DNA of 64,000 nt from Saxidomus purpurata. Taxonomy: Eukaryota; Mollusca; Bivalvia; Venerida; Veneridae. Below are positions 21,401 to 31,645 of this stretch, in pieces; positions within the stretch are counted from its first letter, which is position 1; each line of letters opens with the position of its first letter. The stretch covers positions 30,850,381-30,914,380 of the forward strand of contig JAFMSR010000013.1 in NCBI GenBank assembly GCA_022818135.1, in the 5' to 3' direction. Under the pieces are notes generated by a model, which saw only the letters and a program-made list of their open reading frames with translations, did no database searches and was not told where the DNA came from. The translations under genes and the position numbers were made by a program.

Positions 21401-24400
21401 ATTAAATTTAGTTACCAAACCGCGTTCTTGTGTTACAGTGAATGTTATATACATCTATTTATATATCTAGTTCTAGTTCAGCAGATTTGATTAAACTGGA
21501 TAAGTGTTCAGTGGAACACTTGTGTCGTGCTTTTACACTTTGTCTTAACAAATGGCAAAGTTATAGCCAACGTAAAGTTTTTGGGACGAGCGGACGAACA
21601 ACGCGAATCCTGTGTATCGCGTTTTCTCCGAAAGGGCGACACAAAAAGTATGGTTTAGGGCAAAGATTTTAAATGTGAAGTCATTTCTGGGAATTAAAGA
21701 ACCATATTCTACATAGTGAATAACAGAGATACCGTAACAGGTCAATAAGATACAATATGCTAAGAAAAGCATGGACTTTTTGCAAATCCGTGAAAAAACA
21801 TACCGTTGCAAGCAGTCACTGGCCTTCGATAAAAGAACTTATGCTTAACACATAACTTGTACTTCTACTGCAACCGGATACTGGCCACATTAAACAGACT
21901 GAATATTATTGCCAGGGGGTAGCGCAAAGATAAGACAAACCTGTATCTAAATACTAGATGACATACTAAAGTACAAAATTACAAAGTCCTGACCTCCTCA
22001 GAGGTAAAGTAATCATGCTATTAATGGATTCCAGAAATCCCCAATTTTGTTTCAATTTTTCAACGTTTTACCCAAAAATAGAAACACACCAGCAGATTTT
22101 AGTAGATCCGTGGTAGTGAACTCGACAAATATAGATTGCACACAACAAAAATCATTTCGGAATGACGTAGTTCCTTTATTTACCATTTTTGACCAAAAAT
22201 ATTCTCTGCTATTCCTCGTGTTTTAAGTACTTGCTATACATGTCATAATGATGTTTTTTGCTTTTTCTGTTCTTATGTAGCAATATATAGACACATATCT
22301 CAAAGAGATTTATGTGCATACAAAAACTAATTAATTTACCGACTGTTTTGCACAACGACTTCTGATGTTTGTATGTCGGAGGTTACCACCTGTGTCCTCG
22401 GAGTACGTTACACAAAGCTGAAACATGTAAAAATTACTGCAAGCCGCAAGAATTGTCTATCAAATGTAACAGAACATAACGTTTTTCTCGGTATTGATAT
22501 TTAAGACAATGATCAAGTACTACTATAAGTTGGGTTGTTTTCGCGAGACGAAAATTTCGCGATTTGTAAGAGGACATACTTATCCGTGAATGGATTCTCT
22601 AATAGATCTACGTGAAATGAATCTTTCACGAGATTTTTAAATTAACGAAGTGGGAAATTCGTGAAAATAGAGGAATAGAAATCAGCGCGAATATAACTCA
22701 ATTTACAGTGTACTGACTGCGCTGTTTGATAAAAGATAGTGTAGTCTCATATCTGATTCAACGATTTTAAAACAGAAATAAGTCCTTACTTCGTCTTTAG
22801 CACAATGAGATACTCTTTTACAATTGTTTGGATCCTGCATTGTATCACAATTAAAACAATAAGGCCCTCGCTGTCCAATTGGAATCTCTTTAAAAACAAG
22901 ATTCATTTGATAAATCAAATATGTTGTAATAAATGCAATATACATGTATTCTATTAACACAATTGGGTTAGCAGTATAAAATACAAGCCACTGTAAAGTA
23001 AGAAATTGTAATCGTTGCTAATGAAAAAACATTTTGATTGAAGGTTTGACTCGTTTTAAAATCTCGCATTTGCTATCAAAACATAATACAAATAAAAGTA
23101 TAAAATTAATGAATACATTCTGAGATCTGATAGAGATGATTTCCTTACATGCATGTTGTACCACGGAAAAGTGGTCTCTTTTTTTCTCTAATGTCAGTAA
23201 TAAATAAGGTACAATATAAGCTAGTATATAAATTAGTATCAACAAAGGGAAGTAATTCTAAAAACAAAAGTAGCTCATGGTAGTGAACATTTGTGCCAAG
23301 TTACATCAAAATCCCTCCATGCATGAAGAAGAAATACTCCGGACAAAGATATTCTTGAATTTGACATTTAACCTCTAAGTGTGACCTTAACCTTACACCT
23401 AGGGACCTGGTTCTTGCGCATGATACTCCGCCTCATGGTGGTGAACATTTGTACCAAGTTACATCAAATCCCTTTATGCATGAAGAAGATATGCTCCGGA
23501 CAAAGTCATTCTTGAAGTTGACCTTTAACCTCTGTGACCTTGACCTTAGACATAAGCACCTGGTTCTTGCGCATGACACTCCGTCTCATGATGGTGAACA
23601 TTTGTGCCAAGTTATTTAAGAATCCCTTCATCCATGAAGAAATTACAGCCTGGACAAGCTAAACTCGGACGCACGCACGCACGCACGCACGCACACCGAA
23701 CCGCCATTTGGACAACTATATCGAGCTTTCGCAAGCGGCTCGACAAAAAAGTGTGTTTAAATATGATGCTAATTTGCCAATATATGGAATTTAGTATATC
23801 TGCAATTAGATTCATGTATTAAATTACTGAACGATATATATAATGATACATGTAAAGAGCATACCTGGCGTCCTGCATCCTTTCATATTGCAAAAATCTT
23901 CCTGGCAACAGTCAGTGCATACGGAAATTTCAGTTGCACGTTTGCTCATAAAATGCACTGACCTTCTACCGATCAAATGTAATTGACTAGAAGAGCAACG
24001 CTGAAAAAACTTCGTTATGACTGTATACCAGTTAATTAACTTATTGTACATGTACTATATCAACTTAAATGATTCCGTTGACGGGTTGTGAGTGATACTT
24101 TTAATGGTATTTCTTTATTTAAAGATAACAATTCAGTAGGAAGAGGCATTCTAAACAAGTCTACATGACTGGGATAGAGCACTACATCAATAAATAATTT
24201 GAATTTGGAATTTCTTTTACGTTTGTCAATGGAGTATTTATATACAATGTACGCTGAGATTTGTAGTAATCAATAATATAGGTCAAATAAAGCCTGGAAC
24301 AACTTAAGGATGCCTGAAATATATGTGAATTCCATATACCGATGCTACAGCACACCCAGAGTTGTACACAACGTTACCACTTGTTGTCACGGTCTGTTCT

Positions 24401-27400
24401 GTGAAACAATACTGAAATAGTGTAAATCTTTATACTGTAATTTGGGTAATTTGGGACGAAATATTCGCGACTTGTGGGTAGATAGACATATTCGTGAATT
24501 TTGAATTCGCGAAAGGACAATTCTCTTAAAGTAAATCAATGTGAAATGATTTGTGAGTGACATTTTAAATAAGTAAAGTGGAAAATACGCAAAAATAGAG
24601 AAATTAAACAGCTTTCAAAACCTAACAGGAGACGGTACGAATACAACATACTTTGGCCTTCGTATCTAGCCGAAATGAACATACATGTAATACAAATATG
24701 GGGACTCATTTTTTTAAATGGCGATTATGATTAAACTAATAGAACAATATTCACATTCCGACATAATGATGTATTGCATCAACATGCTCAACAGCGTGTA
24801 CAATGCCTAAAAGTGGCACACTGTTGTTTACAAATATAAATTTTATAGATTCTAATTATTACGTAATTAAAGTAACATTGAAGAAATTGAAGTGTCATGT
24901 GGTTTAGCTACACACTTTCAATTACTGATATCCCTTCTTATTATGACGGTTCTAGAAGCAGACGAGCTTATGCATCAATGACCGTTGCACATCGTCTGTT
25001 GATGTCATCTGTTGCTGTCGTCTGTTGCTGTCGTCTGTTGTTGTCGTCTGTTGCTGTCGTCTGTTGCTGTCGTATTTTGCGGTTGATGTCGTCTGTTTCT
25101 GTCGTCTTTTGCGGTTGATGTCGTCTGTTGTTGTCGTCAATTGCGGTTGATGTCGTCTGTTGTTTTCGTTTATTTCTGTTGATGTCGTTTGTTACTGTCG
25201 TCTCTTGCGGTTGATGTCGTCTGTTGCTGTCGTCTGTTGCGGTTGATGTCGTCTGTTGTTGGTTGTTGTCGTATATTGCGGTTAATGTCATCTGTTGCTG
25301 TCGTCTGTTGTTGTCGTCTGTTGCTGTCGTCTATTGATGTTTATGTTGCTGTCGTCTGTTGTTGTCGTCTGTTGCTGTCGTCTGTTGTTGTTGTCTGTTG
25401 ATGTCTTCTGTTGCTGTCGTCTGTTGATGTCGTCTGTTGCGGTTGATGTAGTCTGTTGCTGTCGTCTGTTGTTGTCGTCTGTTGCTGTCGTCTATTGAAT
25501 TTGAATGTTGCTGTCGTCTGTTGCTAATCTCGTAAAACTTATATATATTTTACCGTTTGAATTTGTTTGCCCCGGTATATTGATTTGCAGATGTCGATCT
25601 GTCGATCGGTCGGTATGTCGGAATGTCCGTCCTTCCGTCCGTCCATCCGTCTAACAACTGGTTTCCAACTGATAACTCAAGAACACTTGAGCCTTGGGCC
25701 TAGGATCCTGAAACTTGATGCGGAGATTGGCCATGACAAGCAGAGGACCCCTATAGTTTTTAGGTCAGTATGTCAAAGGTCAAGGTCACAGTGGCCCGGA
25801 ATAGTAAAACGGTTTCCGGATGATAACTTGAAAAAGCTTGGACCTAGCATCTTCACACTTAATGTGGAGGTTTGTCATGACAAGCAGATGACCCCTATTT
25901 ATTTTGAGATAAGTAGGTCAAACTTCAAGGTCACGGTGACACGTAATTATAAAACAGTTTCCGAACGATAACTCGAGAACGCTTGGGCCTAACATCTTTA
26001 AACGTGATGTGGGCGTTGGTCATAACCGGAGGAGGACCCCTAATGGTTTTGAGATTAGTAGGTCAAAGGTCAAGGTCACAGTGACCCGGAATTGTAGAAT
26101 GGTTTCCGCTCAATAACTTAAGTTAGGAGTGACCAATTGCAATGAAATTTGGTTGTAGGTAGTTTGCGGGAAGAGGAAGCTTGTATTGCATTTATGGTGT
26201 CTAGGATCAAGGTCAAGGTCACTTTTACTAAAAATAGAAAAATGGTTTCCGCTGTATAACATGAGTTATGAGTGACAAATTGCAATAAAACTTGTGTAGG
26301 TAGCTTGCATGGAGACGAAGATATTAAATTCTTATATTGTTTTAAGTTTTTTCGAGGGGGTTGGGGTGGGTGTCACTGTTACTAAAAATGGATTTTTTCC
26401 GATTTTTTTTATTATTAAATTGATTTACGCCAGTCAAGGTCACTTCTAAAAATAGACTTTTGCATTTATTTTATTCTTTTTTTTTTGAGTTTTAAATTGT
26501 TTTCAGTAAAAAAAAGTTTAAGGTCAATGTCAAAAAATACAAAAAATATTTTTTTTTTCTCAATTTTTCATTTTTTTATCATGAAATTGTCGTAAGCAAA
26601 TAAGTTTTTTAGGTCAAGGTCACAGTAACTAAAAATACTTTTTTCATATTCTTTTGTTTTTTTTTAGTTTTAAATTGTTTTTAGCAAAAACAACACATTT
26701 TTTTAGGTCATTGTCACTTCTAAAAAATATTGAACACACCTGAAACAGTCAAGGTGACTTTTTTCACTAGGTTTAAAGTCATTGTTAAATTCTAATATTG
26801 TTCTATGGAGATGACTGTTTTATTTTATTTTTCATTTTGTTTTTATTCTACTATTTCTACAGATGCCATCTTCACGAATTTAACACTTTTACTTTAATAC
26901 ATGTTCCTTTCATAGTTCAATGTACATCTTTTGCATCAAGGAGGGCATACGTGTTTTACAAACAGCATTTGTTTGACATTGTGTTTATACCATTGTGGAA
27001 AAGAGTGTCAAGAGTTTCAGTTATATATGTTACCCGCCTTGACTTTATATAAGCACAAGGAAGTATATAAGCAAACTCTCACACAACATCATTTTGCAAT
27101 AATTTGGTAAACTCATTTAAAAAGAAATATTTCTGTCCAGGCCTATAAATCAAATATAATTACTTCATCCAATTGGCATACTGTTATATTTCCGCATTCA
27201 TGAGGTGTTGCAACGTGACGACATTCAAAGCATCTTCTGGCATCACCTGAAATATGATATTTATGAAACAATATTCATTCATTGACATGCATCCTGTATT
27301 GTTTAATAAATAACAGTTTAGACGTAAGATGTACAGTAATATACCATGAAGGACATATGCGTGAGTGGTTTTACAATTCAACATGGTAACGGCAATTCGT

Positions 27401-27849
27401 TATTTACTCATCGTTTTGTTTAATTTGTGTGGATTCAAAAGGTTTTGCAAACTTTATTGCTTTCCATTCTTCCTAGTAACGATAATATTGTCCAATCTTT
27501 TCAAATTTCAAATCGTTCAATACATTTGCGAGAGAACTTCAGCCATTTCAATGGATATCGTAGCAAGGAATACTAGTGCTTATGTGAACAATTTATTATA
27601 ATTCAATGCAATGTAGCGCTTAAAAGCAACATTTAACACAAATCTAAATCTCATTTGAATTTCAAGTACTTTAAAATATAAGCAGATTTAAAAACACTTT
27701 ACTGTTAAAATAATTCTTACTTTCTATATATGGTTTTGAAAGTCAAAATAACAAGAAGTACAATACTCACTGTCAATAACCAGAAAACACAACATGCCAA
27801 TCGCTATGGTGATCATAATGCTCGTCATTGGCATTCTACTATCCGTCAT
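15923..27849 (-). CDS. LU-LU-stalk-C-type lectin secreted protein, seven exons
   Basis: Exons in transcript order: 27771-27849, 27164-27246, 23865-24000, 22790-22866, 19671-19896 (or from 19815), 17449-17688, 15923-16140. All introns are GT-AG except possibly one acceptor; phases run 1,0,1,0,1,1 and always match. The coding sum is 1059 nt (352 residues) or 978 nt (325). Product: signal peptide, two Ly6/uPAR three-finger domains (each with CxxC near the start and CC-x2-D-F-C-N at the end), a Thr/Ser/Pro-rich stalk, and a C-terminal CTLD with QPD and WHD at the sugar/Ca2+ site. No transmembrane or GPI signal follows the CTLD, so secretion is likely. LU domains bind proteins and CTLDs often bind glycans; a recognition role is inference. 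I know of no standard family with this order. An AATAAA overlaps the stop codon region. Confidence 0.75.
16300..16930 (-). repeat. tgacctt-rich tandem dispersed repeat with terminal gacggacgg
   Basis: About three ~150-bp monomers each contain a 'gacc(a/t)actgac' piece, 'aggtcaaggtcacagtga'-like words (read on the minus strand) and 'aatcaacctgcac'-type segments. The block ends in 'gacggacagacggacggaca'. It is the reverse orientation of the family at 25600-26300 and lies in the last intron of the lectin gene. Confidence 0.7.
17229..17391. mobile_element. Foldback (MITE-like) element with hammerhead-like core in its loop
   Basis: Two 57-base arms (17229-17285 and 17335-17391) are near-perfect reverse complements ('aaaatgacttgatat', 'ttaaaataacgatttaatta'). 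The 49-base loop holds, on the minus strand, CTGATGA (17317-17323) and GAAAC (17305-17309), the two conserved core strings of a hammerhead ribozyme, separated by seven bases. Stem II cannot form well here. No transposase is present. Confidence 0.75.
17449..17688 (-). CDS. LU-LU-CTLD gene, exon 6: N-terminal half of CTLD
   Basis: The acceptor 'tgtttctctcag' and donor A|gtatgt bound the exon. It begins STVPQPGNLHTTTNK (end of stalk), then 'FHCDTHGGYIHLHTW', 'VTWYDARKGCLMEGGHLVVL' and DTQDKAMLLKNEL. The W-x2-A-x3-C-x4-G-x-L signature is typical of CTLD helix 1 to strand 2. A near-identical copy lies at 32399-32641. Confidence 0.88.
18417..18451 (+). repeat. (AAT)n microsatellite
   Basis: About a dozen TAA/AAT units. 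The poly-Asn and poly-Ile ORFs across it are artefacts of the repeat. Confidence 0.95.
18470..19620. other. Intron sequence of the lectin gene, nothing recognised
   Basis: AT-rich. A dispersed palindromic repeat ('aaaagcagttattttcactc', 'atcacttttggtgcccactc') at about 19310-19470 is related to copies at 32705-32770 and 58130-58260. Confidence 0.5.
19671..19896 (-). CDS. LU-LU-CTLD gene, exon 5: second half of LU domain 2 and stalk
   Basis: The open frame encodes RCFDRSVVEKAVKQDC, RPHTLC, 'NSHTCAPYCCKTDFCNN', then a mucin-like tail (NTSMTTQPSQTTPSSPS). Alignment to LU domains places the exon start at CGA TGT (19896), but the two bases before it read 'at' ('gataacat') rather than AG. A true acceptor 'caatttcag' lies inside, at 19816-19817; it keeps the frame but would remove C5, C6 and C7 of the domain. 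The best phase-1 donor is A|gtacgag at 19670, a weak site. Without splicing the frame stops at 19633. Confidence 0.6.
20229..20775 (+). repeat. Third copy of the repeat seen at 399-985
   Basis: Direct-orientation copy of about 550 bp, from 'ttccttctagggcccatct' through 'gtgtctgtacaattctaact'. It lies in a lectin-gene intron. Confidence 0.8.
20779..20870 (+). mobile_element. tRNA-derived SINE head
   Basis: A-box 'ttggtcgagtggtttagg' and B-box 'gggttgaatcc' are about 45 bases apart, with a Leu/Ser-type tRNA head layout. It directly follows the repeat at 20229-20775. It is not a functional tRNA: the arms do not pair cleanly. Confidence 0.55.
22540..22700 (+). repeat. Dispersed 'ttcgcgaa' repeat (MITE-like), copy 1
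   Basis: 'cgagacgaaaatttcgcga', 'gtgaaatgaatctttcacga', 'aagtgggaaattcgtgaaaa'. Related copies lie at 24430-24610, 32100-32310 (opposite strand), 33475-33670 and 39380-39560 (opposite strand). It is non-coding and short, with hints of terminal inverted repeats. Confidence 0.6.
22790..22866 (-). CDS. LU-LU-CTLD gene, exon 4: first half of LU domain 2
   Basis: It encodes 'PYCFNCDTMQDPNNCK' and 'RVSHCAKDE' and ends at the donor GAA|gtaagg in phase 0. The acceptor that keeps phase 1 is 'gacagcgag'; 'attggacag' five bases upstream would be out of phase with exon 3. The cysteine pattern equals that of exon 2. Confidence 0.75.
23280..23700 (+). repeat. Tandem dispersed repeat, three ~150-bp monomers, ending in (CGCA)n
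   Basis: Each monomer has 'ggtgaacatttg', 'ccaagttacatcaaa', 'catgcatgaagaag', 'ctccggacaaag' and 'gtgaccttgacctta'-like words. The block ends in 'cggacgcacgcacgcacgc'. The short ORFs across it reflect the microsatellite. Confidence 0.75.
23865..24000 (-). CDS. LU-LU-CTLD gene, exon 3: second half of LU domain 1
   Basis: The acceptor 'gttttttcag' and donor CCAG|gtatgc are clear. The exon starts RCSSSQL and ends 'ISVCTDCCQEDFCN' then MKGC, the classic LU terminus. It is shorter than the LU2 counterpart and lacks the middle C-x5-C pair. The copy at 32993-33114 is the same exon with a 14-nt deletion. Confidence 0.82.
24061..25100 (+). repeat. Segmental-duplication block shared with 33181-34110
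   Basis: It is co-linear with 33181-34110, from 'gattccgttgacgggttgtg' to the start of the 13-bp VNTR. It lies in the intron between LU-domain-1 exons here; in the copy it sits upstream of the broken LU exon. A 'ttcgcgaa' repeat is inside at 24430-24610. Confidence 0.85.
24990..25530 (+). repeat. 13-bp VNTR (ctgttgctgtcgt)
   Basis: About 40 imperfect units of 'ctgttg(c/t)tgtcgt', with interspersed 'gcggttgatgtcgt' variants. A 13-bp unit rotates through all frames, giving spurious Cys- or Thr-rich ORFs on both strands. The duplicated locus at 34020-34110 has only a few units. Confidence 0.93.
25600..26330 (+). repeat. Tandem ~160-bp repeat with clustered AGGTCA half-sites
   Basis: Four or more monomers, each with 'ataactcgagaacgcttggg', 'aggtcaaggtcac' and 'gtttccg'. 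The block starts with a 'gtccgtccttccgtccgtcc' run. The ORF across 25567-25971 simply reads through the repeat. The monomer at 26060-26086 has a DR1 (AGGTCAAAGGTCA), an ERR-type TCAAGGTCA and an IR3 (GGTCACAGTGACC) overlapping. Confidence 0.8.
26331..27150 (+). other. T-rich low-complexity DNA, no gene seen
   Basis: Bases 26380-26720 are T-runs alternating with 'aggtcaaggtcact' remnants. Bases 26970-27100 are repeated at 34134-34258 (segmental duplication). Confidence 0.55.
27164..27246 (-). CDS. LU-LU-CTLD gene, exon 2: first half of LU domain 1
   Basis: The acceptor 'catatttcag' precedes it and the donor GAA|gtaatt follows. It encodes 'RRCFECRHVATPHECG' and 'NITVCQLDE', the first four LU cysteines with C3-x5-C4 spacing. 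It enters in phase 1 and leaves in phase 0, exactly as the equivalent exon of LU domain 2 does. Confidence 0.8.
27771..27849 (-). CDS. LU-LU-CTLD gene, exon 1: signal peptide
   Basis: ATG directly follows an in-frame TAA. The exon encodes Met-Thr-Asp-Ser-Arg-Met-Pro-Met, then a hydrophobic core (IMITIAIGMLCFLVI) and Asp, ending at a consensus donor (A|gtgagt) in phase 1. Internal Met codons at residues 6 and 8 are alternative starts. Confidence 0.75.
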
Positions 27850-28049
27850 TTACTAACGGAATAATTTCCAAAACTGTGCACTTAAATCAAATATGTTGAT
27901 ATCTTGATAAGACAAATAAGGCAAAAGAAAATACATGAATACCTTTTACGATTGATCCACGCCGACTGAAATTAAAATAATTTAAATCTTTAAAACCCTT
28001 TCAATTAAAGGTGATACTATTCTTGAAATCCTGAAACAATTTAAGCCTG

Positions 28050-28605
28050 GTACGCAAACTGTAATAATGAGGGAGAAAATATCAAGTTTGTAATAATGAG
28101 GAGGGAAACTGTAACTATGAGGGGATGTCAGGACTGTAATAATGAGGGGGGAATGTCAAGATTGTATTATAAGGGGGATGTCAAGACGTTATAATAAGGT
28201 GGAAATGTCAAGACTGTAATTATGAGGAGGGGAAATGTCAAGACTATAATAATGAGAGGGGAATGTCAAGACTGTGATAATAAGGGGAACATGTCAAGAA
28301 TGTTATTATGAGGGGGGAATGTCAAGACTGTATTAATGAGGGGGGAATGTCAAGACTGTATTACTGAGTGGGAAATGTCAAGACTGCAACAATGAGAGGG
28401 GAAATGTCAAGACTGTAGTAATTAAGGGGAAATCTCGAGACTGTAATAATTAGGAGAAAATGTCAAGACTGTAATAATGAGGGGGGAATGTCAAGACTGT
28501 AATAATGAGGGGGAATGTCTAGACTGAAATAAGGACAGGGAAATGTCAAGTCTGTATTAATGAGAGGGAAATGTCAAGACTGTTACAATGATGGGAAAAT
28601 CTCTC
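28050..28605 (+). repeat. ~28-bp minisatellite, about 20 units
   Basis: The unit is approximately 'gggggaatgtcaagactgta' followed by 'ataatgag'. It is variable between units and has no coding frame. It is just upstream (relative to transcription) of the lectin signal-peptide exon. Confidence 0.92.
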
Positions 28606-28609
28606 AGGA

Positions 28610-29090
28610 GCTCTTGCTCTGTCGTTGCGATTCATACTAGTGTACATTTCATTAAAACAGAACAGTACTATATATCTAAATGACCAATCTGTCCTTATTC
28701 AGTATTATTACTTACAGTTCAATGTAGTATTTTATCAGAAATATGTATGAAAACATTTTAAACTTGAGAAAAGATACACGTTAGAATATAAGTGCGGTAT
28801 CGAATTTGTTAAAGTGTTCACCGACACCAGAATACAGAAAAGTCTTTTGACTATCCTTAACATTATTATAATTCAACCGTCTGTAAATTGAGTAAGTTTA
28901 AGTTTAAAACGTTAATAGTTCATATCTATCAACATAAAACATGTATGTTGTTACTTTCAAACTAATGTCAATTATAAGTGTAGAGTAATTATACTTTTTC
29001 GGTCAATATTTCGAGTAACATCTTTGACAAGAAAAACAAGGATTGTTTCCCTGATACACATGTCACGGTACTCGGGAGAATATGTGTAAG
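28610..29090. other. Intergenic, upstream of the lectin gene; nothing recognised
   Basis: AT-rich. No clear TATA box or other promoter element can be tied to the minus-strand gene. Confidence 0.35.
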
Positions 29091-29155
29091 CGGCCGGATA
29101 GCTCAGTCGTGTAAACGAAAGTTACCGGATTCGAATCCCGGTCAGGGTGCACTTA
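29091..29155 (+). mobile_element. tRNA-like sequence, probably SINE head or tRNA pseudogene
   Basis: 'gccggatagctcagtcg' (D-arm/A box) and 'ggattcgaatcc' (T-arm/B box) are present, but the anticodon region is shortened and the acceptor stem does not pair. It is not a functional tRNA. Confidence 0.55.
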
Positions 29156-29159
29156 TTTT

Positions 29160-31640
29160 TCTCACGCTGTGACTGCATAAAGATCAAACTTGACAGGAAT
29201 TTTTAATTTATAATCTAGTTACCCGTCTCTTTTATAAACTCAAATCGCGCCGACTATCTTTTTCATTTTTTAGAAATGAAACTTCCAGTGATATGGGATT
29301 ATATTTCATAAGCTTTTTTCTTAAAGAGTAAGAATCCTCTCGTATGAAACGTAACTACTGGTTATCTTTTTATTTTATTTAGTACGTAATGAAATTTTCT
29401 TATAGAGAGTTAGCCATTCCGAAGGACGTCCGCAGTATGTGTGTTCAGGGTATGCATACTACTGGACTTTTTAGAGAAGAAGGCATGACACGCTGGTTTC
29501 AGATAATAGCTTTCATCATTTGTCTCCTATTTATTGAAGCAAAACACTTTTTAAATGATGGGTCAAAAAAAAAGTTTATCCAAAACATTTATGATTGGTT
29601 GATAATTATTTTTAAAAGAATACAAAGAAGTTTGATGCCAGCTTGTAACATATCTTGCACCTCCAAATTTTGCAAATGTCGTGCACATATGATGCCCCTT
29701 GTCACATTTACGTCAATGGTTACATTTGTGCTGTAACTCACATGCTGCAGCTATGAATGGGTATCTAAAATGACATATGATTGCTGTTTTTGACATACGT
29801 AATTGATTTTATAAGAGCGCGAGGGCGATTTATGTAAATTGGAAGAACTTATTTCGCAAACGAGCTAAACGCTACACGTAATTATCTTAAACTTATCTGT
29901 GGTGAATTTTCGTGTTCACGATTTGACCCAATATTCATCATTGAATGGCAAATGCAATTGCATTAACTAAATATAATAAGATATGAAACAAGAGCTGTTC
30001 CTCACAAGTGACGAATGCCCCAAAAGCGGTGTCTGGACCATGTACTTATCTCCATGTGCTGCACATTTGTTCCAATTCATTTGAAAAATCCTTCAGTTTA
30101 TAACAATCTGGACATGAAAATATGCATATTTATACAGGATTCTAAAACGCTTGACCTCTAAGTGTGACCTTTTTGGCAATAATGTGGGATTTGCATCATC
30201 ATGAAATCCTTAAGTATATGACATACATGTAGTTACCATGTATACGTGATTCCATTACCTTTTAATTGTAAGTGTGACCTTGAAATAGGGTCCTGCTGGT
30301 TTGTGTCAAGTTATTTTGAAACCTTTCAGTGCATGACAAAGTTACAGTTTGGACACGAATGTGTACATGTATACATTATTCCATTTTCATTCAACTCCAA
30401 AAGGTAGGGACGTAGGCCTTGATAGGCTGAACAATTGTTACAAGTTATTTATTCCTACAATGCATAACAAACTTACAGCACGGACAAGCAAAAACAATGG
30501 AAGGACACGCGGACGGACGAGACGGACGGACGATGCGATTTTAAGCCTTAAAAACGACTATAATTATGATGGTCCCAGCTTTACTGTGGTCAGTGCTTTG
30601 ATATCTGAACTAATATTTACTGTACGGGTGATCGCTTTTTTCTTAAGAGGTCATAAGTAGAGTTTTTTTAACACATCCAAATGTTTCAAACAGTTAGTTC
30701 TTTTTTTGTACGTTTGTTTTCGATAGTCGTTTCACTGCCTTTGCTTTTAAGATTAGATAAATGGTGTATTGGCGTTTGCTTTTTTAAATCAAAGCAACCT
30801 GCACAATAAGCATTTTTAAATAATCATAAATTGTTGCGTCATGGATCGGTGTTTTGCAGGCAACGCACGACTGGTCCCAGATCGCTTAGTGAAAAGTTAC
30901 ATAAAGCTACTGCAATTAAATCACTTCCTAGTACGTGCACTTAATTAACTTAGTACCGACACCATGTCACCTGATAAGTGGATGATAAGACACTAACGAG
31001 GTGACAGGGTGTATATATGTCATAATATATCTCTCCCATTAGAAAAAAAAGAATTTCGCCTTTGTTATGAATGATATACAGTAAAACAGTCTTAAATACA
31101 TGTAGCAAATCACTGGATACATCCTAGCATCGTCACTTGAAAGAGATGGCTGCTTCAGTGAGATGTCAACCAACAGAGATCCATTCAAAGCGTTTAAAAA
31201 TTGTTTCATATCTCTTTTATGCACTTGTTCAAGCAAGAAACTTTTAGTCCGTTTCAAACTGATAATTGAGTACATATTACATAAGCAGTATAACCTGTCT
31301 TTTTAACAAGGAGTCACGTGACTCCTTGATTTTGTAAGGCAATTTTGAAAACGACTATTCGTTTGCCCCTGACAATTTGAACAGCCATAGGATTCCCCTT
31401 TCGCCTGCAAAGTAGAACGACTTTTGCTGAAACGCGTTGGGACCGTGTCTGCGATCTCGGCTTAAAATGGATTAAAAGTCATTTTCGATGCCTTATATAC
31501 GGGTTGAAGCTGTAAATCATTGTAATACTAACGCAGGCAAAATTCATAATATATCAATTACTATCGAATGTTACATTTTTTTTATCACTTAAGAAAATGC
31601 ATAGATAAGAATCTGAAAATATTTGTATATTTCTCATGAC
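29160..31640. other. Intergenic between lectin gene copies; no recognised gene
   Basis: A 115-codon plus-strand ORF at 29389-29736 and a 78-codon minus-strand ORF at 31039-31275 have no recognisable domain and no splice support. Bases 30000-30560 are another tgacctt-type tandem repeat ending in 'acggacgagacggacggacg'. Bases 31560-31630 begin the duplicated CTLD 3' flank. Confidence 0.4.
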
Positions 31641-31645
31641 ACCGA

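Noticed and set aside
24897..25498. Cys/Val-rich (plus) and Thr/Asn/Arg-rich (minus) ORFs
   Set aside because: They are readings of the 13-bp VNTR in rotating frames.
25567..25971. 134-codon plus-strand ORF
   Set aside because: Reads through tandem repeat monomers; the apparent internal peptide repeat mirrors the DNA repeat.
28050..28605. CRISPR-like array
   Set aside because: Variable 28-bp units without spacers; a minisatellite.
29091..29155. Functional tRNA gene
   Set aside because: The anticodon arm is shortened and the acceptor stem does not pair; kept only as tRNA-derived sequence.
29389..29736. 115-codon plus-strand ORF with a hydrophobic segment
   Set aside because: No domain, no splice or promoter support, no duplicate; likely chance.
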